DNA from: Thermophilibacter mediterraneus
Lineage (GTDB): Bacteria; Actinomycetota; Coriobacteriia; Coriobacteriales; Atopobiaceae
DNA length: 64,000 nucleotides
Direction: 5' to 3'
Assembly: GCF_900119385.1 (NCBI RefSeq)
Contig: NZ_FPKO01000009.1
Coordinates: 395,405-459,404, forward strand
Shown: positions 7,345-15,428 of the stretch, one piece after another
Position numbering within the stretch: position 1 is the first letter of the stretch
Layout: each line of letters begins with the position of its first letter
Program-made: the position numbers and the translations under genes
The notes under the pieces: model-generated
Told to the model about the DNA's origin: nothing
Database searches by the model: none
Seen by the model: the letters and a program-made list of their open reading frames with translations, nothing else

Positions 7345-8628
7345 ATGGAGCAGGAAGTCTACGACGCCTACGTCGCCATCCTCGAGGAGGAGCTCGTCTG
7401 CGCGATGGGCTGCACCGAGCCAATCGCCGTGGCATACTGCGCCGCGCTCGCGCGCGAGGCGCTCGGCACGCTCCCCGAGAGCCTGAGCGTCACCGCCTCC
7501 GCCAACATCATCAAGAACGTCAAGAGCGTCGTCGTGCCCAACACGGGCGGGGCGCGCGGCATCGAGGCCGCCGCGGTTGCCGGGGCGCTCGCGGGCAACG
7601 CCGACGCCAAGCTCGAGGTGCTTGCCGGCGTGACCGGCGAGCAGGTCAGCGAGATGCGCGAGTATCTCGCCGCGCACGAGGTCGTCGTGACGCCGAGCGA
7701 GCGCCCGTGGGTCTTCGACATCCAGGTGCGCGCGGAGGCCGCCGGTCACGCGTCGCTCTGCGAGATCGCGGGGTCCCACACCAACGTCATTCGCATCGAA
7801 CGCGACGGCGAGGCCCTTCTCGACAGGCCGTTCGAGGAGGGTGTCGAGGACGAGACGAACTGCACGGACCGAGGCTGCCTCTCCATCGAGAAGATCGTGC
7901 AGTTTGCCGACGAGGTCGACCTGAACGACGTCAAGCAGGTCCTTGGCCGGCAGATCGCCTGCAACACCGAGATCGCGCACGAGGGGCTGAGGCGCAGCTG
8001 GGGAGCCAACGTCGGCAGCGTGCTCCTGGAGGCGTACGGCGACGGCGTGGCCAACCGCGCCAAGGCGTGGGCCGCGGCCGGCTCCGACGCGCGCATGGGC
8101 GGCTGCGAGCTGCCGGTGGTCATCAACTCCGGAAGCGGCAACCAGGGCATCACGGCGAGCGTGCCCGTCATCGTGTACGCGCGCGAGCTGGGCTCATCGC
8201 ACGAGGAGCTGCTGCGCGCGCTCGTGGTGTCAAACCTGGTGACCATCCACCTCAAGACCGGCATCGGGAGGCTCTCCGCCTACTGCGGCGCCACGAGCGC
8301 GGGCGCGGGCGCGGCGGCCGGCATCACCTACCTGCACGGCGGGCGCTACAGCGAGGTGGCGCACACCGTGGTGAACGCGCTCGCCATCGACTCGGGCATG
8401 GTGTGCGACGGCGCCAAGGCGAGCTGCGCGGCCAAGATCGCGAGCGCGGTCGAGGCGGGCCTTCTGGGCATGCAGATGCAGCAGCGCGGGAGCCAGTTCT
8501 ACGGCGGCGACGGCATCGTGGTCAAGGGCGTGGAGAACACCATCCGCAACGTGGGCGTGCTCGCGTCGCGCGGCATGCGCGAGACCGACCGGACGATCGT
8601 CGAGCTCATGTGCGGCGGCGGGTGCTAG
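7345..8628 (+). CDS. L-cysteine desulfidase-like protein (UPF0597 / CdsB-CyuA family)
   Basis: 427 residues from the ATG at 7345, which has a GAGGAGA ribosome site. An in-frame start at 7255 would be encoded by the R6/R7 palindrome and is rejected. The family shares the serine-dehydratase alpha fold and holds an iron-sulphur cluster. The CAMGCTEPIA motif near the N-terminus, DETNCTDRGCLS, and the C-terminal VCDGAKASCAAKIASA and GIVVKGVENTIRNVG blocks are present. Characterised relatives split L-cysteine to sulfide, ammonia and pyruvate. The divergent amino-acid ABC transporter may feed it. The TAG stop is fused to repeat R8. The assignment is by family motifs; serine as substrate cannot be excluded. 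Confidence 0.88.
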   Translation: MEQEVYDAYVAILEEELVCAMGCTEPIAVAYCAALAREALGTLPESLSVTASANIIKNVKSVVVPNTGGARGIEAAAVAGALAGNADAKLEVLAGVTGEQVSEMREYLAAHEVVVTPSERPWVFDIQVRAEAAGHASLCEIAGSHTNVIRIERDGEALLDRPFEEGVEDETNCTDRGCLSIEKIVQFADEVDLNDVKQVLGRQIACNTEIAHEGLRRSWGANVGSVLLEAYGDGVANRAKAWAAAGSDARMGGCELPVVINSGSGNQGITASVPVIVYARELGSSHEELLRALVVSNLVTIHLKTGIGRLSAYCGATSAGAGAAAGITYLHGGRYSEVAHTVVNALAIDSGMVCDGAKASCAAKIASAVEAGLLGMQMQQRGSQFYGGDGIVVKGVENTIRNVGVLASRGMRETDRTIVELMCGGGC

Positions 8629-8657
8629 CGTGCAAAAGGGACAGGCACTTTTGCACG
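8629..8657. repeat. REP-like palindrome R8
   Basis: 29-bp copy with perfect arms and core GGGACAGGCAC (orientation F), directly after the TAG stop 8626-8628. It forms an inverted doublet with R9 (34 bp apart) between two convergent genes. Confidence 0.92.
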
Positions 8658-8691
8658 GTTTCCGGGAGCCCCGAGCTACGCTTGATCTGAG

Positions 8692-8720
8692 CGTGCAAAA
8701 GTGCCTGTCCCTTACGCACG
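8692..8720. repeat. REP-like palindrome R9
   Basis: 29-bp copy, orientation R, with a diverged right arm (CTTACGCACG instead of CTTTTGCACG). On the minus strand the changed bases create the TAA stop (8712-8714) of the tsaBD fusion gene, whose last residues E-R-A run into the repeat. Confidence 0.88.
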
Positions 8721-11186
8721 CTCCCACGTGGGAGGCACCGGCGCGTCCGGCGTGGACCAGGCGCCGAGCGGCGCGTTGGGGTCAGCGTCCAGCGTGAGGG
8801 GCGAGAAGGACCCGGCGCGGTAGCTCCTCAGCGCCGCGATGCCGATCATCGCCGCGTTGTCGCCGCAGGCTCGCATCGGCGGCACCGTCACGCGCACGCC
8901 GCGCTTCTCGAAGGCCTTGCGGTAGGCCGCGCGCAGGCCCGGATTTGCCGCCACGCCGCCGCCGACGCAGAAGTCGCTCACGCCCGTCTGCTCCACCGCG
9001 GTCACGGCCTTGGCAACCTGCACGTCGATGACAGCGGCCTCGAAGCTCGCCGCCAGGTCGGGCAGGTTGATCGCCCGCCCCGCGCGGTTCTCGCCCTCGA
9101 TGTAGGTAATGACCGCGGTCTTGAGGCCGGAGAGGCTGAAGGAGTAGTCCCCGCTGTGCATCATCGCGCGCGGGAAGTGGATGGCCTTGGGGTTGCCCTG
9201 TGCGGAGAGCTTGGAGATCACGGGGCCGCCGGGATATCCCAGCCCGAGCGCCTTGGCCACCTTGTCGAAGGCCTCGCCCACCGCGTCGTCGATGGTGGAT
9301 CCCAAGATCTCGTAGTCACCCCAGGCGCGCACGTGCACGAGCATGGTGTTGCCGCCGGAGACGAGGCTCGCCACGAAGGGCGGCTGCAGGCCCGGCGTCT
9401 CGAAGAGGTTGGCCATGAGGTGGCCCTCAAGGTGGTGCACGGCAATGAGCGGCAGGTCAGCGGCCGCGCAGAGCCCCTTGGCAAAGGCCACGCCCACCAC
9501 GAGCGCGCCCACGAGCCCCGGGCCGGCCGTCACGCCCACCGCCGCGAGGTCCGCCGGCGTCAGCGTGTCCACGCCGAAGTGCTCGCCGGCGCGCGCAAGC
9601 GTCTCCTCGAAGACGCCCACGATCGCCTCGGTGTGCTTGCGGGAGGCGATCTCGGGCACCACGCCGCCAAAGCGCGCGTGGAAGTCGATCTGCGTGGCCA
9701 CCACGTTGGCGCAGACCACGCCGCTCCCGTCCGTCACGGCCATGGCGGTCTCGTCGCAGGAGGACTCGATGGTGAGGACGAGCGGGCCGGCGGCCGCAAT
9801 CGCCGCCTCGGCCTCCTCGCTGCGCGGGGCGCACTCGATGGGCCACGGGCGGATGGAGGGCGCGGGCTCGGGGTGGTCGTCGGAGCCGCCCACGGCCTCG
9901 GCGGCCAGCGGCAGCGGCGCGCGCAGGATCAGCGCGTCGTGGGCGGGCTCGCCCGCGCCGGCCGGATAGTAGCCGGGGCGGCGACCCTCCTCCACCAGGC
10001 CGAGCGCGGCATAGAGCGCACGGGCCGCCGCGTTCTTCTCGTCCACCTCGAGGGAGAGCGTGTGAGCGCCGAGCATCTGCGCGTCGTAGGCCACGCGCGC
10101 GACGAGACGACGCGCGATGCCCTCGCGTCGGCGCGCCGCGTCCACGACGACCTCCTCGACCTCGAAGTCCGCCCCGGCGAGCACGCCGCCCGCAAAGCCG
10201 ATGATCTGGCCCTGGTCGTGTGCGACCCACCAGCTGCGACCGGGCTGCGTGAGCTCCTCGTAGAACATGCGCTCCGTCCACGGCGTGTGGGCCGAGCCCT
10301 CGTAGGTCGCGACCTCGAGCGCGGCGACGGCCGTGGTGTCGTTGACGGTCATGGGACGCAGCTGCAGGTGGATGCCAGCAAGGGCGTCATCGACGCCGGT
10401 GAGCTCAACCGTTGCCGGCGCCCTGAGCCCCAGGCGGGTGCGCTCGGCCTCCTCGGCGTCGGAGAGGCGCGTGTAGATGGGCAGCACGAGCGCCGGGTCG
10501 CCGGACTGTGCAGCGGGCCCGGAAAAGGCGCCGGCCTCCGCGGCGGCGCGCAGCAGCCCCTCGCCCGTTGGATACCACGCCTCCTCATGCGAGAAGCGCG
10601 AGAAGCCCGCGGCCTCGAAGCGCGCACGGTACTTGGCCAGACCGTTGCCCGTGAGCGTGAGCTCGGACGCGTCCGCGCGCGCCGCCCAGGCGCTCACGCA
10701 GGCATCCGCCTTGACGACGGTCTCGGCGGCGAAGGTGCGGTGCGCGCCAGCGTCGTCGAGCTCGTAGATGCCGGGGTACACCTCGCCGCGCATGGCGTCT
10801 CCGGCCACGGCGAGCGTCCCGCGGACGCCGCAGCCCCACGCCGACCAGGCCATCGCGTCGAGCGCGGAGGTGCCGAAGAGCGGACGGCCCAGCCCGCAGG
10901 CCAGGCCCTTCGCCGTTGCCACGCCAATCCGCACGCCCGTGAACGAGCCCGGGCCGCGGCCAGTGAGAACAGCGTCGACGTCGGCCATCGAGAGGCCGGC
11001 ATCTGCGAGCGCCTGACGCACGGTCTCCACAAGCTCGACGTTTGCCCGGCGACGACACAGGTGATCGCGCGCGGCCAGCACGGCAACGGAGCCGTCCGCG
11101 GCCACGCGCGCGACGGCGCACGCCAGCATGTCGGTGGAGGTGTCAACGGCAAGGACGGTCTTCTCGACGGGGTTCTTCTCGCTCAT
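8712..11186 (-). CDS. TsaB-RimI-TsaD fusion protein (tRNA t6A synthesis plus ribosomal-protein acetyltransferase)
   Basis: 824 residues with three domains. Residues about 8-265 are TsaB, the inactive partner (VLAVDTSTDM, TGRGPGSFTGVRIG). About 273-425 are a GNAT acetyltransferase of the RimI type (VVVDAARRREGIARRL, ALGLVEEGRRPGYY). About 467-824 are TsaD, the threonylcarbamoyl transferase (VLTIESSCDETAMAV, GGVVPEIASRKHTE, metal site HHLEGH at 584-589). The product puts t6A on A37 of ANN-decoding tRNAs and may acetylate S18. These are normally three adjacent genes. TsaE is in another operon at 13.1-13.6 kb. The stop codon lies inside repeat R9. Confidence 0.95.
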   Translation of the reverse strand: MSEKNPVEKTVLAVDTSTDMLACAVARVAADGSVAVLAARDHLCRRRANVELVETVRQALADAGLSMADVDAVLTGRGPGSFTGVRIGVATAKGLACGLGRPLFGTSALDAMAWSAWGCGVRGTLAVAGDAMRGEVYPGIYELDDAGAHRTFAAETVVKADACVSAWAARADASELTLTGNGLAKYRARFEAAGFSRFSHEEAWYPTGEGLLRAAAEAGAFSGPAAQSGDPALVLPIYTRLSDAEEAERTRLGLRAPATVELTGVDDALAGIHLQLRPMTVNDTTAVAALEVATYEGSAHTPWTERMFYEELTQPGRSWWVAHDQGQIIGFAGGVLAGADFEVEEVVVDAARRREGIARRLVARVAYDAQMLGAHTLSLEVDEKNAAARALYAALGLVEEGRRPGYYPAGAGEPAHDALILRAPLPLAAEAVGGSDDHPEPAPSIRPWPIECAPRSEEAEAAIAAAGPLVLTIESSCDETAMAVTDGSGVVCANVVATQIDFHARFGGVVPEIASRKHTEAIVGVFEETLARAGEHFGVDTLTPADLAAVGVTAGPGLVGALVVGVAFAKGLCAAADLPLIAVHHLEGHLMANLFETPGLQPPFVASLVSGGNTMLVHVRAWGDYEILGSTIDDAVGEAFDKVAKALGLGYPGGPVISKLSAQGNPKAIHFPRAMMHSGDYSFSLSGLKTAVITYIEGENRAGRAINLPDLAASFEAAVIDVQVAKAVTAVEQTGVSDFCVGGGVAANPGLRAAYRKAFEKRGVRVTVPPMRACGDNAAMIGIAALRSYRAGSFSPLTLDADPNAPLGAWSTPDAPVPPTWERA

Positions 11187-11504
11187 GCGCGGCTCTTCTC
11201 GCTCGGGTCTTCAACTCGTCTAGTGTAGCGCGACGGGCGCCGCAGAACCCGAGGCGGCTCGTCGCGAGACGGCCCGCCGCTGCCGTGCCCCCCCTGCCCC
11301 GCCCCAAGCGCACGCCTCGACACGTCAAAGCGTGCCCGACGCGCGGACTACCCGGGCGACCGCCGCCATGACCCGCGCCGGACGCACGCTCCGGGCCGCA
11401 AAACCGTGCCAAACGCGCGGAGTTCCGGGACGGAGCCCGGAGGATCCCCAGGACGGAACCCGCGCGGTCGCCAGGACTGCGCCGCGAGACCCGCCGCGCG
11501 AGCC
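11187..11504. other. Intergenic region with an imperfect 30-bp direct repeat
   Basis: 318 bp of GC-rich DNA between the start of the tsaBD gene and the end of the DUF3783 gene, with no convincing ORF. Two similar stretches occur 74 bp apart: near 11326-11356 (GCGTGCCCGACGCGCGGACT) and 11399-11430 (CCGTGCCAAACGCGCGGAGT), both preceded by CAAA. I see no clear terminator for the upstream operon. Confidence 0.5.
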
Positions 11505-11933
11505 TCACGCGCTCGAGGCGTGCTCGACGCGCACCGCCTCGATAAGCCGAAAGAGCGGCCAGGCGCGGTTGGCCTTGGTGAGCAAGGCCTTGGGGCCGAC
11601 GACGCAGCCCGCCTCGCGCGATCGCGCCAGAAACTCGCCCACCTGCGCATCGGTGAGGCCGCACAGCAGCAGGAACTCTCCCTCGGGCGCCGGACCCGCG
11701 TAGTCGACCGGAGCCGGCCGGAACCCCACGAGTCGCGCAAAGGCGCCCGCCGGGTCCCCGAGACGCTCGTACGTCGCCGTCCTAGCGACCACGCCCATCT
11801 CGCGGAGGACGGCACGCACCGCAGCGCCCTTCTCGCCAGACGGGTCAAGCCCCCAGAGCACCGCGCATGCCGCGGGCCCCGAGGGCTTGACCTTCTTCGA
11901 TCCGGCGGCCTTCTTCTTGGGCCGACCAGCCAT
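11505..11933 (-). CDS. DUF3783 domain-containing protein
   Basis: 142 residues. The N-terminus is basic and low-complexity ([16 protein letters not shown]). The C-terminal half fits DUF3783: EFLLLCGLTDAQVGEFLARSREAG, then KALLTKANRAWPLFRLIEAV. The biochemical role of this family is unknown. The ATG shares a base with the stop of the rubrerythrin gene (TAATG), so the two are translationally coupled and probably co-regulated from the perR-rubrerythrin region, hinting at a link to oxidative stress. Confidence 0.75.
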   Translation of the reverse strand: MAGRPKKKAAGSKKVKPSGPAACAVLWGLDPSGEKGAAVRAVLREMGVVARTATYERLGDPAGAFARLVGFRPAPVDYAGPAPEGEFLLLCGLTDAQVGEFLARSREAGCVVGPKALLTKANRAWPLFRLIEAVRVEHASSA

Positions 11934-12520
11934 TAGCCGAAGTAGCGCTCGAGCAGGCCCTTGAGAGCCTTGCCGTGGCGAGCCTCGTCACGAGCCATCT
12001 CGTGAACGGTGTCGTGGATGGCGTCGAGGCCGTTCTTCTTGGCGCAGGCGGCGAGCTCCGTCTTGCCGGCGGTGGCGCCGAACTCGCAGTCGACGCGCCA
12101 GGCGAGGTTGGCCTTGGTGTCGGCCTTCATGTTGGGCTCGAGCTCCTCGCCGAGCAGCTCGGCGAACTTGGAAGCGTGCTCGGCCTCCTCGTAGGCGGCC
12201 TTCTCCCAGTACAGGCCGATCTCGGGATAGCCCTCGCGGTGGGCGATGCGCGCCATGCAGAGGTACATGCCGACCTCGGAGCACTCGCCGGTGAAGTTGG
12301 CCTTGAGCTGCTCAAGGATGTAGGCCTTGTCCTCGTCGGAGATGTCGGCGTTGTCCTTGACGGTCTTGGCGTAGATGCCGTACTCGTGCTCGGCGGCGAG
12401 CTTCAGCTCACCCTCGACCTTCTCGAACTGGCTGGCCGGCGCCTTGCAGACGGGGCACTCGGCAGGCGGCTCGGCGCCCTCGTAGATGTAACCGCAGACC
12501 TTGCAGACCCACTTGTCCAT
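11933..12520 (-). CDS. Reverse rubrerythrin (N-terminal rubredoxin, C-terminal diiron domain)
   Basis: 195 residues from the ATG at 12520, preceded by GGAGGT. The rubredoxin centre is at the N-terminus ([17 protein letters not shown]) and the ferritin-like diiron domain follows ([20 protein letters not shown]), the reverse of classical rubrerythrin order. Such proteins reduce hydrogen peroxide in anaerobes with electrons from NADH via rubredoxin. It lies 72 bp downstream of a Fur/PerR-type regulator, the usual partner, and overlaps the DUF3783 gene. Confidence 0.93.
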   Translation of the reverse strand: MDKWVCKVCGYIYEGAEPPAECPVCKAPASQFEKVEGELKLAAEHEYGIYAKTVKDNADISDEDKAYILEQLKANFTGECSEVGMYLCMARIAHREGYPEIGLYWEKAAYEEAEHASKFAELLGEELEPNMKADTKANLAWRVDCEFGATAGKTELAACAKKNGLDAIHDTVHEMARDEARHGKALKGLLERYFG

Positions 12521-12592
12521 GGTGACCTCCTGTTGCTGTCGTGGTGTGCGGCGAGGCCCCTCGGCCCCGCCGCCCTCTCCTATGCACACGGC

Positions 12593-12991
12593 CTAGGCCG
12601 TAGATGCCTCGCTTCGCTGGCACGCGGGGCAGACCCCGTCAAACTGCAGCGTGTGGCCGCACACCCGATACCCGGTGGCGCGCTCCGCCCGCTCGTCAAT
12701 CCCCTCGACCAGCGGGATCATCACGTCATCGACCCGGCCGCAGACGGTGCAGCGCACGTGATAGTGCGCAAACGACCGATGGTCGAAGCGGTCGGCACCG
12801 TTGTTGATGCGCACCCGACCGATCGTGCCTTCGTCCGCGAGGCGGTTGAGCGTTCGATAGACGGTTGCGCGGCTGATGCTCGGGTGCTCCGCGTGGACGC
12901 CCTCGTAGACGTCATCGGCTGTGGGGTGGTTCGCATGACGCCGCAGCTCGTCCTCGATGATCGATCGCTGGATGGTGTTTCTGCTCGTCAT
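12593..12991 (-). CDS. Fur-family transcriptional regulator, PerR-like
   Basis: 132 residues, typical Fur/PerR size. The winged helix is at about 5-70 (HPTADDVYEGVHAEHPSISRATVYRTLNRLADEG). The metal-sensing region has HYHVRCTVCGRVDDV, and the structural zinc site is two Cys-x-x-Cys pairs (CTVC and CPAC). Directly upstream of the rubrerythrin gene on the same strand, so a peroxide-sensing repressor is more likely than an iron or zinc one. A palindrome 51 bp upstream is a candidate autoregulatory operator. Confidence 0.9.
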   Translation of the reverse strand: MTSRNTIQRSIIEDELRRHANHPTADDVYEGVHAEHPSISRATVYRTLNRLADEGTIGRVRINNGADRFDHRSFAHYHVRCTVCGRVDDVMIPLVEGIDERAERATGYRVCGHTLQFDGVCPACQRSEASTA

Positions 12992-13041
12992 GTCCCCTCC
13001 CCTCGCGGCTCGCCCCCTCGTGCTGTCACCACTCTACCATA

Positions 13042-13058
13042 TTGATACAGAGTATCAA
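13042..13058. promoter_or_regulatory. Candidate PerR/Fur operator
   Basis: Perfect inverted repeat TTGATAC-AGA-GTATCAA in a short AT-rich gap (13030-13080) in otherwise GC-rich DNA, between the end of tsaE and the start of the PerR-like gene. Spacing and composition fit a Fur-family box. Assigned by position; not proven. Confidence 0.6.
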
Positions 13059-13076
13059 CTGATAATTTCTACCAAT

Positions 13077-13556
13077 TTATAGAGCGCCGAGAAGTTCCTC
13101 GCCCCGCGCGTCATGAGCGACCAGGCGAACCTCGCGCGGGGGCTCCGTCCCGGCCTCCGCCCGGTCGTCGAGGCGCGTCACGAAGACGTCAACGCGCGCG
13201 TCCCCCAGCTCCTCGGCGAACTGCTCGCCCCACTCGATGGCGCAGACGCCATCGGCTCCGAGCACGTCGAAGATGCCCGTGTCCTCGAGCTGGTCCGCGT
13301 CGTCGAGGCGATAGAGGTCGAAGTGGCACAGGGGCATGTCCGCCCCCTCGTAGACCATCTCGATGGTGAAGGTGGGGCTCGTCACGTCCTCCGTCACGCC
13401 CATCCCCGCCGCGATTCCCTTGGTGAGCTGGGTCTTCCCAGCGCCGAGGTCACCGGTCAGCACGAGCACGTCGCCCGGGGCGAGCAGGCGCCCGAGGCGC
13501 TCTCCGAGCGCGATCGTCTCGTCGCGGCTCTCCGTCACGAAGCTTCTCTCGCTCAC
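13077..13556 (-). CDS. tsaE: tRNA threonylcarbamoyladenosine biosynthesis ATPase TsaE
   Basis: 159 residues from a GTG at 13556. This start was chosen because GGAGG lies just upstream and it overlaps the preceding stop as GTGA. The P-loop is [36 protein letters not shown] and CAIEWGEQF are the family blocks. TsaE hydrolyses ATP to cycle the TsaB-TsaD complex that makes t6A. Its partners are encoded as a fusion 2 kb away. The last gene of the long glmM-to-tsaE run. Confidence 0.94.
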   Translation of the reverse strand: MSERSFVTESRDETIALGERLGRLLAPGDVLVLTGDLGAGKTQLTKGIAAGMGVTEDVTSPTFTIEMVYEGADMPLCHFDLYRLDDADQLEDTGIFDVLGADGVCAIEWGEQFAEELGDARVDVFVTRLDDRAEAGTEPPREVRLVAHDARGEELLGAL

Positions 13557-14170
13557 TGCTCCTCCCTCTCCTCCGGGTGCTCCGACAGCCATGCGCCGAC
13601 CATCCGAAGGTCGTCCTCGAGCAGCGGCTGCCACTCCGAGTGGTAGATGCAGGCAGCGGGGTGAAACGTCGGGCACACCACGAAGTGCCCGGTCTGATAG
13701 AGCTGTCCGCGCAGCGACGTCACGCCCTTGTTCGTGCGCAGCACGAACTGCGAGGCGAAGTTGCCGAGGCACACGATGACATCGGGCCAGATCGAGCGAA
13801 TCTGCTCGCGCAGGAACGGGGAGCACGCCTCGATCTCCTCGGGCCTGGGGTTGCGGTTTCCCGGCGGCCTGCACTTGACGACGTTGGCGATGTAGATCTC
13901 GTCACGCGTGAGGCCCGCGCAGGAGAGCAGCGCGTCGAGCTTGTGGCCGGCCGCGCCCACGAACGGTTCCCCCTGGAGGTCCTCGTTTCGGCCGGGCCCC
14001 TCGCCCACGAACATGACGCGCGCCCGGGGGTTGCCCACGCCAAAGACGAGATTGGTGCGCGTGGCGCCGAGCGGGCACAGCTGGCAGTCTCCCATGAGGT
14101 CACGAATCTCCTGGAGCGCGACCTCGCGGGGCCGCTGGTGCTCGTGACCGGGAATGTGCATGACGGACAT
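13553..14170 (-). CDS. Family 4 uracil-DNA glycosylase
   Basis: 205 residues from the ATG at 14170. A longer reading frame upstream has no family similarity and low-quality sequence; AGGGGG precedes the chosen ATG. Iron-sulphur Cys residues include CQLCPLGA and the later [10 protein letters not shown] and [22 protein letters not shown] and [12 protein letters not shown] are the uracil-recognition and catalytic motifs. It removes uracil from DNA in base-excision repair. It overlaps tsaE by four bases. Confidence 0.93.
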   Translation of the reverse strand: MSVMHIPGHEHQRPREVALQEIRDLMGDCQLCPLGATRTNLVFGVGNPRARVMFVGEGPGRNEDLQGEPFVGAAGHKLDALLSCAGLTRDEIYIANVVKCRPPGNRNPRPEEIEACSPFLREQIRSIWPDVIVCLGNFASQFVLRTNKGVTSLRGQLYQTGHFVVCPTFHPAACIYHSEWQPLLEDDLRMVGAWLSEHPEEREEQ

Positions 14171-14249
14171 GAGGTCGAGCCCCCTTCTTTGCGCGGCGCT
14201 GGCGCGGCCGCGCCGACCGGGGCGGGCCGTGGCGGCGCCGTCCCACTCG

Positions 14250-15410
14250 CTAGGTGTAGATCTTCTCAAGACGCATCCCAAAGTCGCAGACCACCTCGTA
14301 GTTAATCGTGTTGCGCAGCGACGCCATCTCGTCCGCCCCGATGCGCTCGTCACCGTCCTCGCCGATGACGGTGACCACGTCGCCGTACTCGACGGGACGG
14401 GAGGGCCGGTAGGCTCGCGCGCTGTTCACGTCCACCGCGAACATGAACTGGTCCATGCAGATGTTGCCGACCTGGCGGCAGCGCGCGCCCCCCACGAGCA
14501 CGTCCATGCTGTTCGAGAGCTCTCGCGCGAGCCCGTCGGCATAGCCGATGGGCACCGTGGCGACCTGAATGTTCTTCTTTGGCACTCGATAGGTGAGGCC
14601 GTAGCCGACCCCGTCGCCCACGTTGGGGTAGATCACGCGGACCACGCGACCCCGCACGCTCATGACCGGCTCGAGGTCAATCATCGGGCGGGTCGCGTCG
14701 GCGGGGTGCAGGCCGTAGAGCCCGACCCCCACGCGACACATGTCGAAGTGGCACTCGGGGTGCAGGACGGTGCCCGGGGTGTTGTCGCAGTGCACGAGAC
14801 CCGTGTCGAGCCCCGCCCCGCGCAGCGCCGCCACCACCTCGCGGAAGCGGTTGAGCTGCAGGGCAAAGTCCCAGTCGTCGAGCGTGTCGGCCGTCGCAAA
14901 GTGCGTGAAGGTGCCCGCGCACTCGAGGCCGCGGTGGAAGTCGATCGTACGCCGCAGCTCGACGGCGTCCTGGCGCCGCACGCCGATGCGCGTCATGCCC
15001 GTGTCGACGGCAAGGTGGTAGCGCGCGACCCTTCCCCTCGCCGCCGCGGCCTCGCCAAGGGCGAGGGCGAAGTCGGCGGTGTAGACCGCCGGCATGAGAT
15101 CGTGCTCCACGAGGGTCCCCACGCAGTCGACGGGAGGCTCCGAGAGCACGAGAACGGGCCACTCGATGCCCGCCTCGCGCAGCGCGACCCCCTCGGAGAC
15201 CGTCGCCACGGCGAACTGGCTCGCCCCCGCGGCGTGCATGGTCTTTGCGCAGGGGACGGCGCCATGCCCGTACGCGTCGGCCTTGATGACGCACATCATC
15301 TGCACGCCGCGCCCGAGCCGGCGCCTGAACGCCGACGTGTTCCTTCTCAGCGCGGCGAGGTTGACCTCGACCCAGGACCACCTTGTCGCGGGGCTCGTGA
15401 CCCTGTCCAT
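14250..15410 (-). CDS. alr: Alanine racemase
   Basis: 386 residues, full length. Supplies D-alanine for peptidoglycan. Lys43 in VIKADAYGHG binds pyridoxal phosphate. The second-subunit Tyr is in GVGYGLTYRV, and the CRVGVGLYG and PIGYADG blocks are intact. It lies 18 bp after nnrE-nnrD and 79 bp before the uracil-DNA glycosylase. Its position after glmM, glmS and acpS fits a cell-envelope precursor cluster. Confidence 0.96.
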   Translation of the reverse strand: MDRVTSPATRWSWVEVNLAALRRNTSAFRRRLGRGVQMMCVIKADAYGHGAVPCAKTMHAAGASQFAVATVSEGVALREAGIEWPVLVLSEPPVDCVGTLVEHDLMPAVYTADFALALGEAAAARGRVARYHLAVDTGMTRIGVRRQDAVELRRTIDFHRGLECAGTFTHFATADTLDDWDFALQLNRFREVVAALRGAGLDTGLVHCDNTPGTVLHPECHFDMCRVGVGLYGLHPADATRPMIDLEPVMSVRGRVVRVIYPNVGDGVGYGLTYRVPKKNIQVATVPIGYADGLARELSNSMDVLVGGARCRQVGNICMDQFMFAVDVNSARAYRPSRPVEYGDVVTVIGEDGDERIGADEMASLRNTINYEVVCDFGMRLEKIYT

Positions 15411-15428
15411 TGCAGCCTCCCTGCCCGA

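Noticed and set aside
523-8720. CRISPR-like array of short repeats
   Set aside because: Spacing varies from about 10 bp to 2.1 kb, repeats alternate in orientation and no cas genes are present; a REP/RAYT system explains them.
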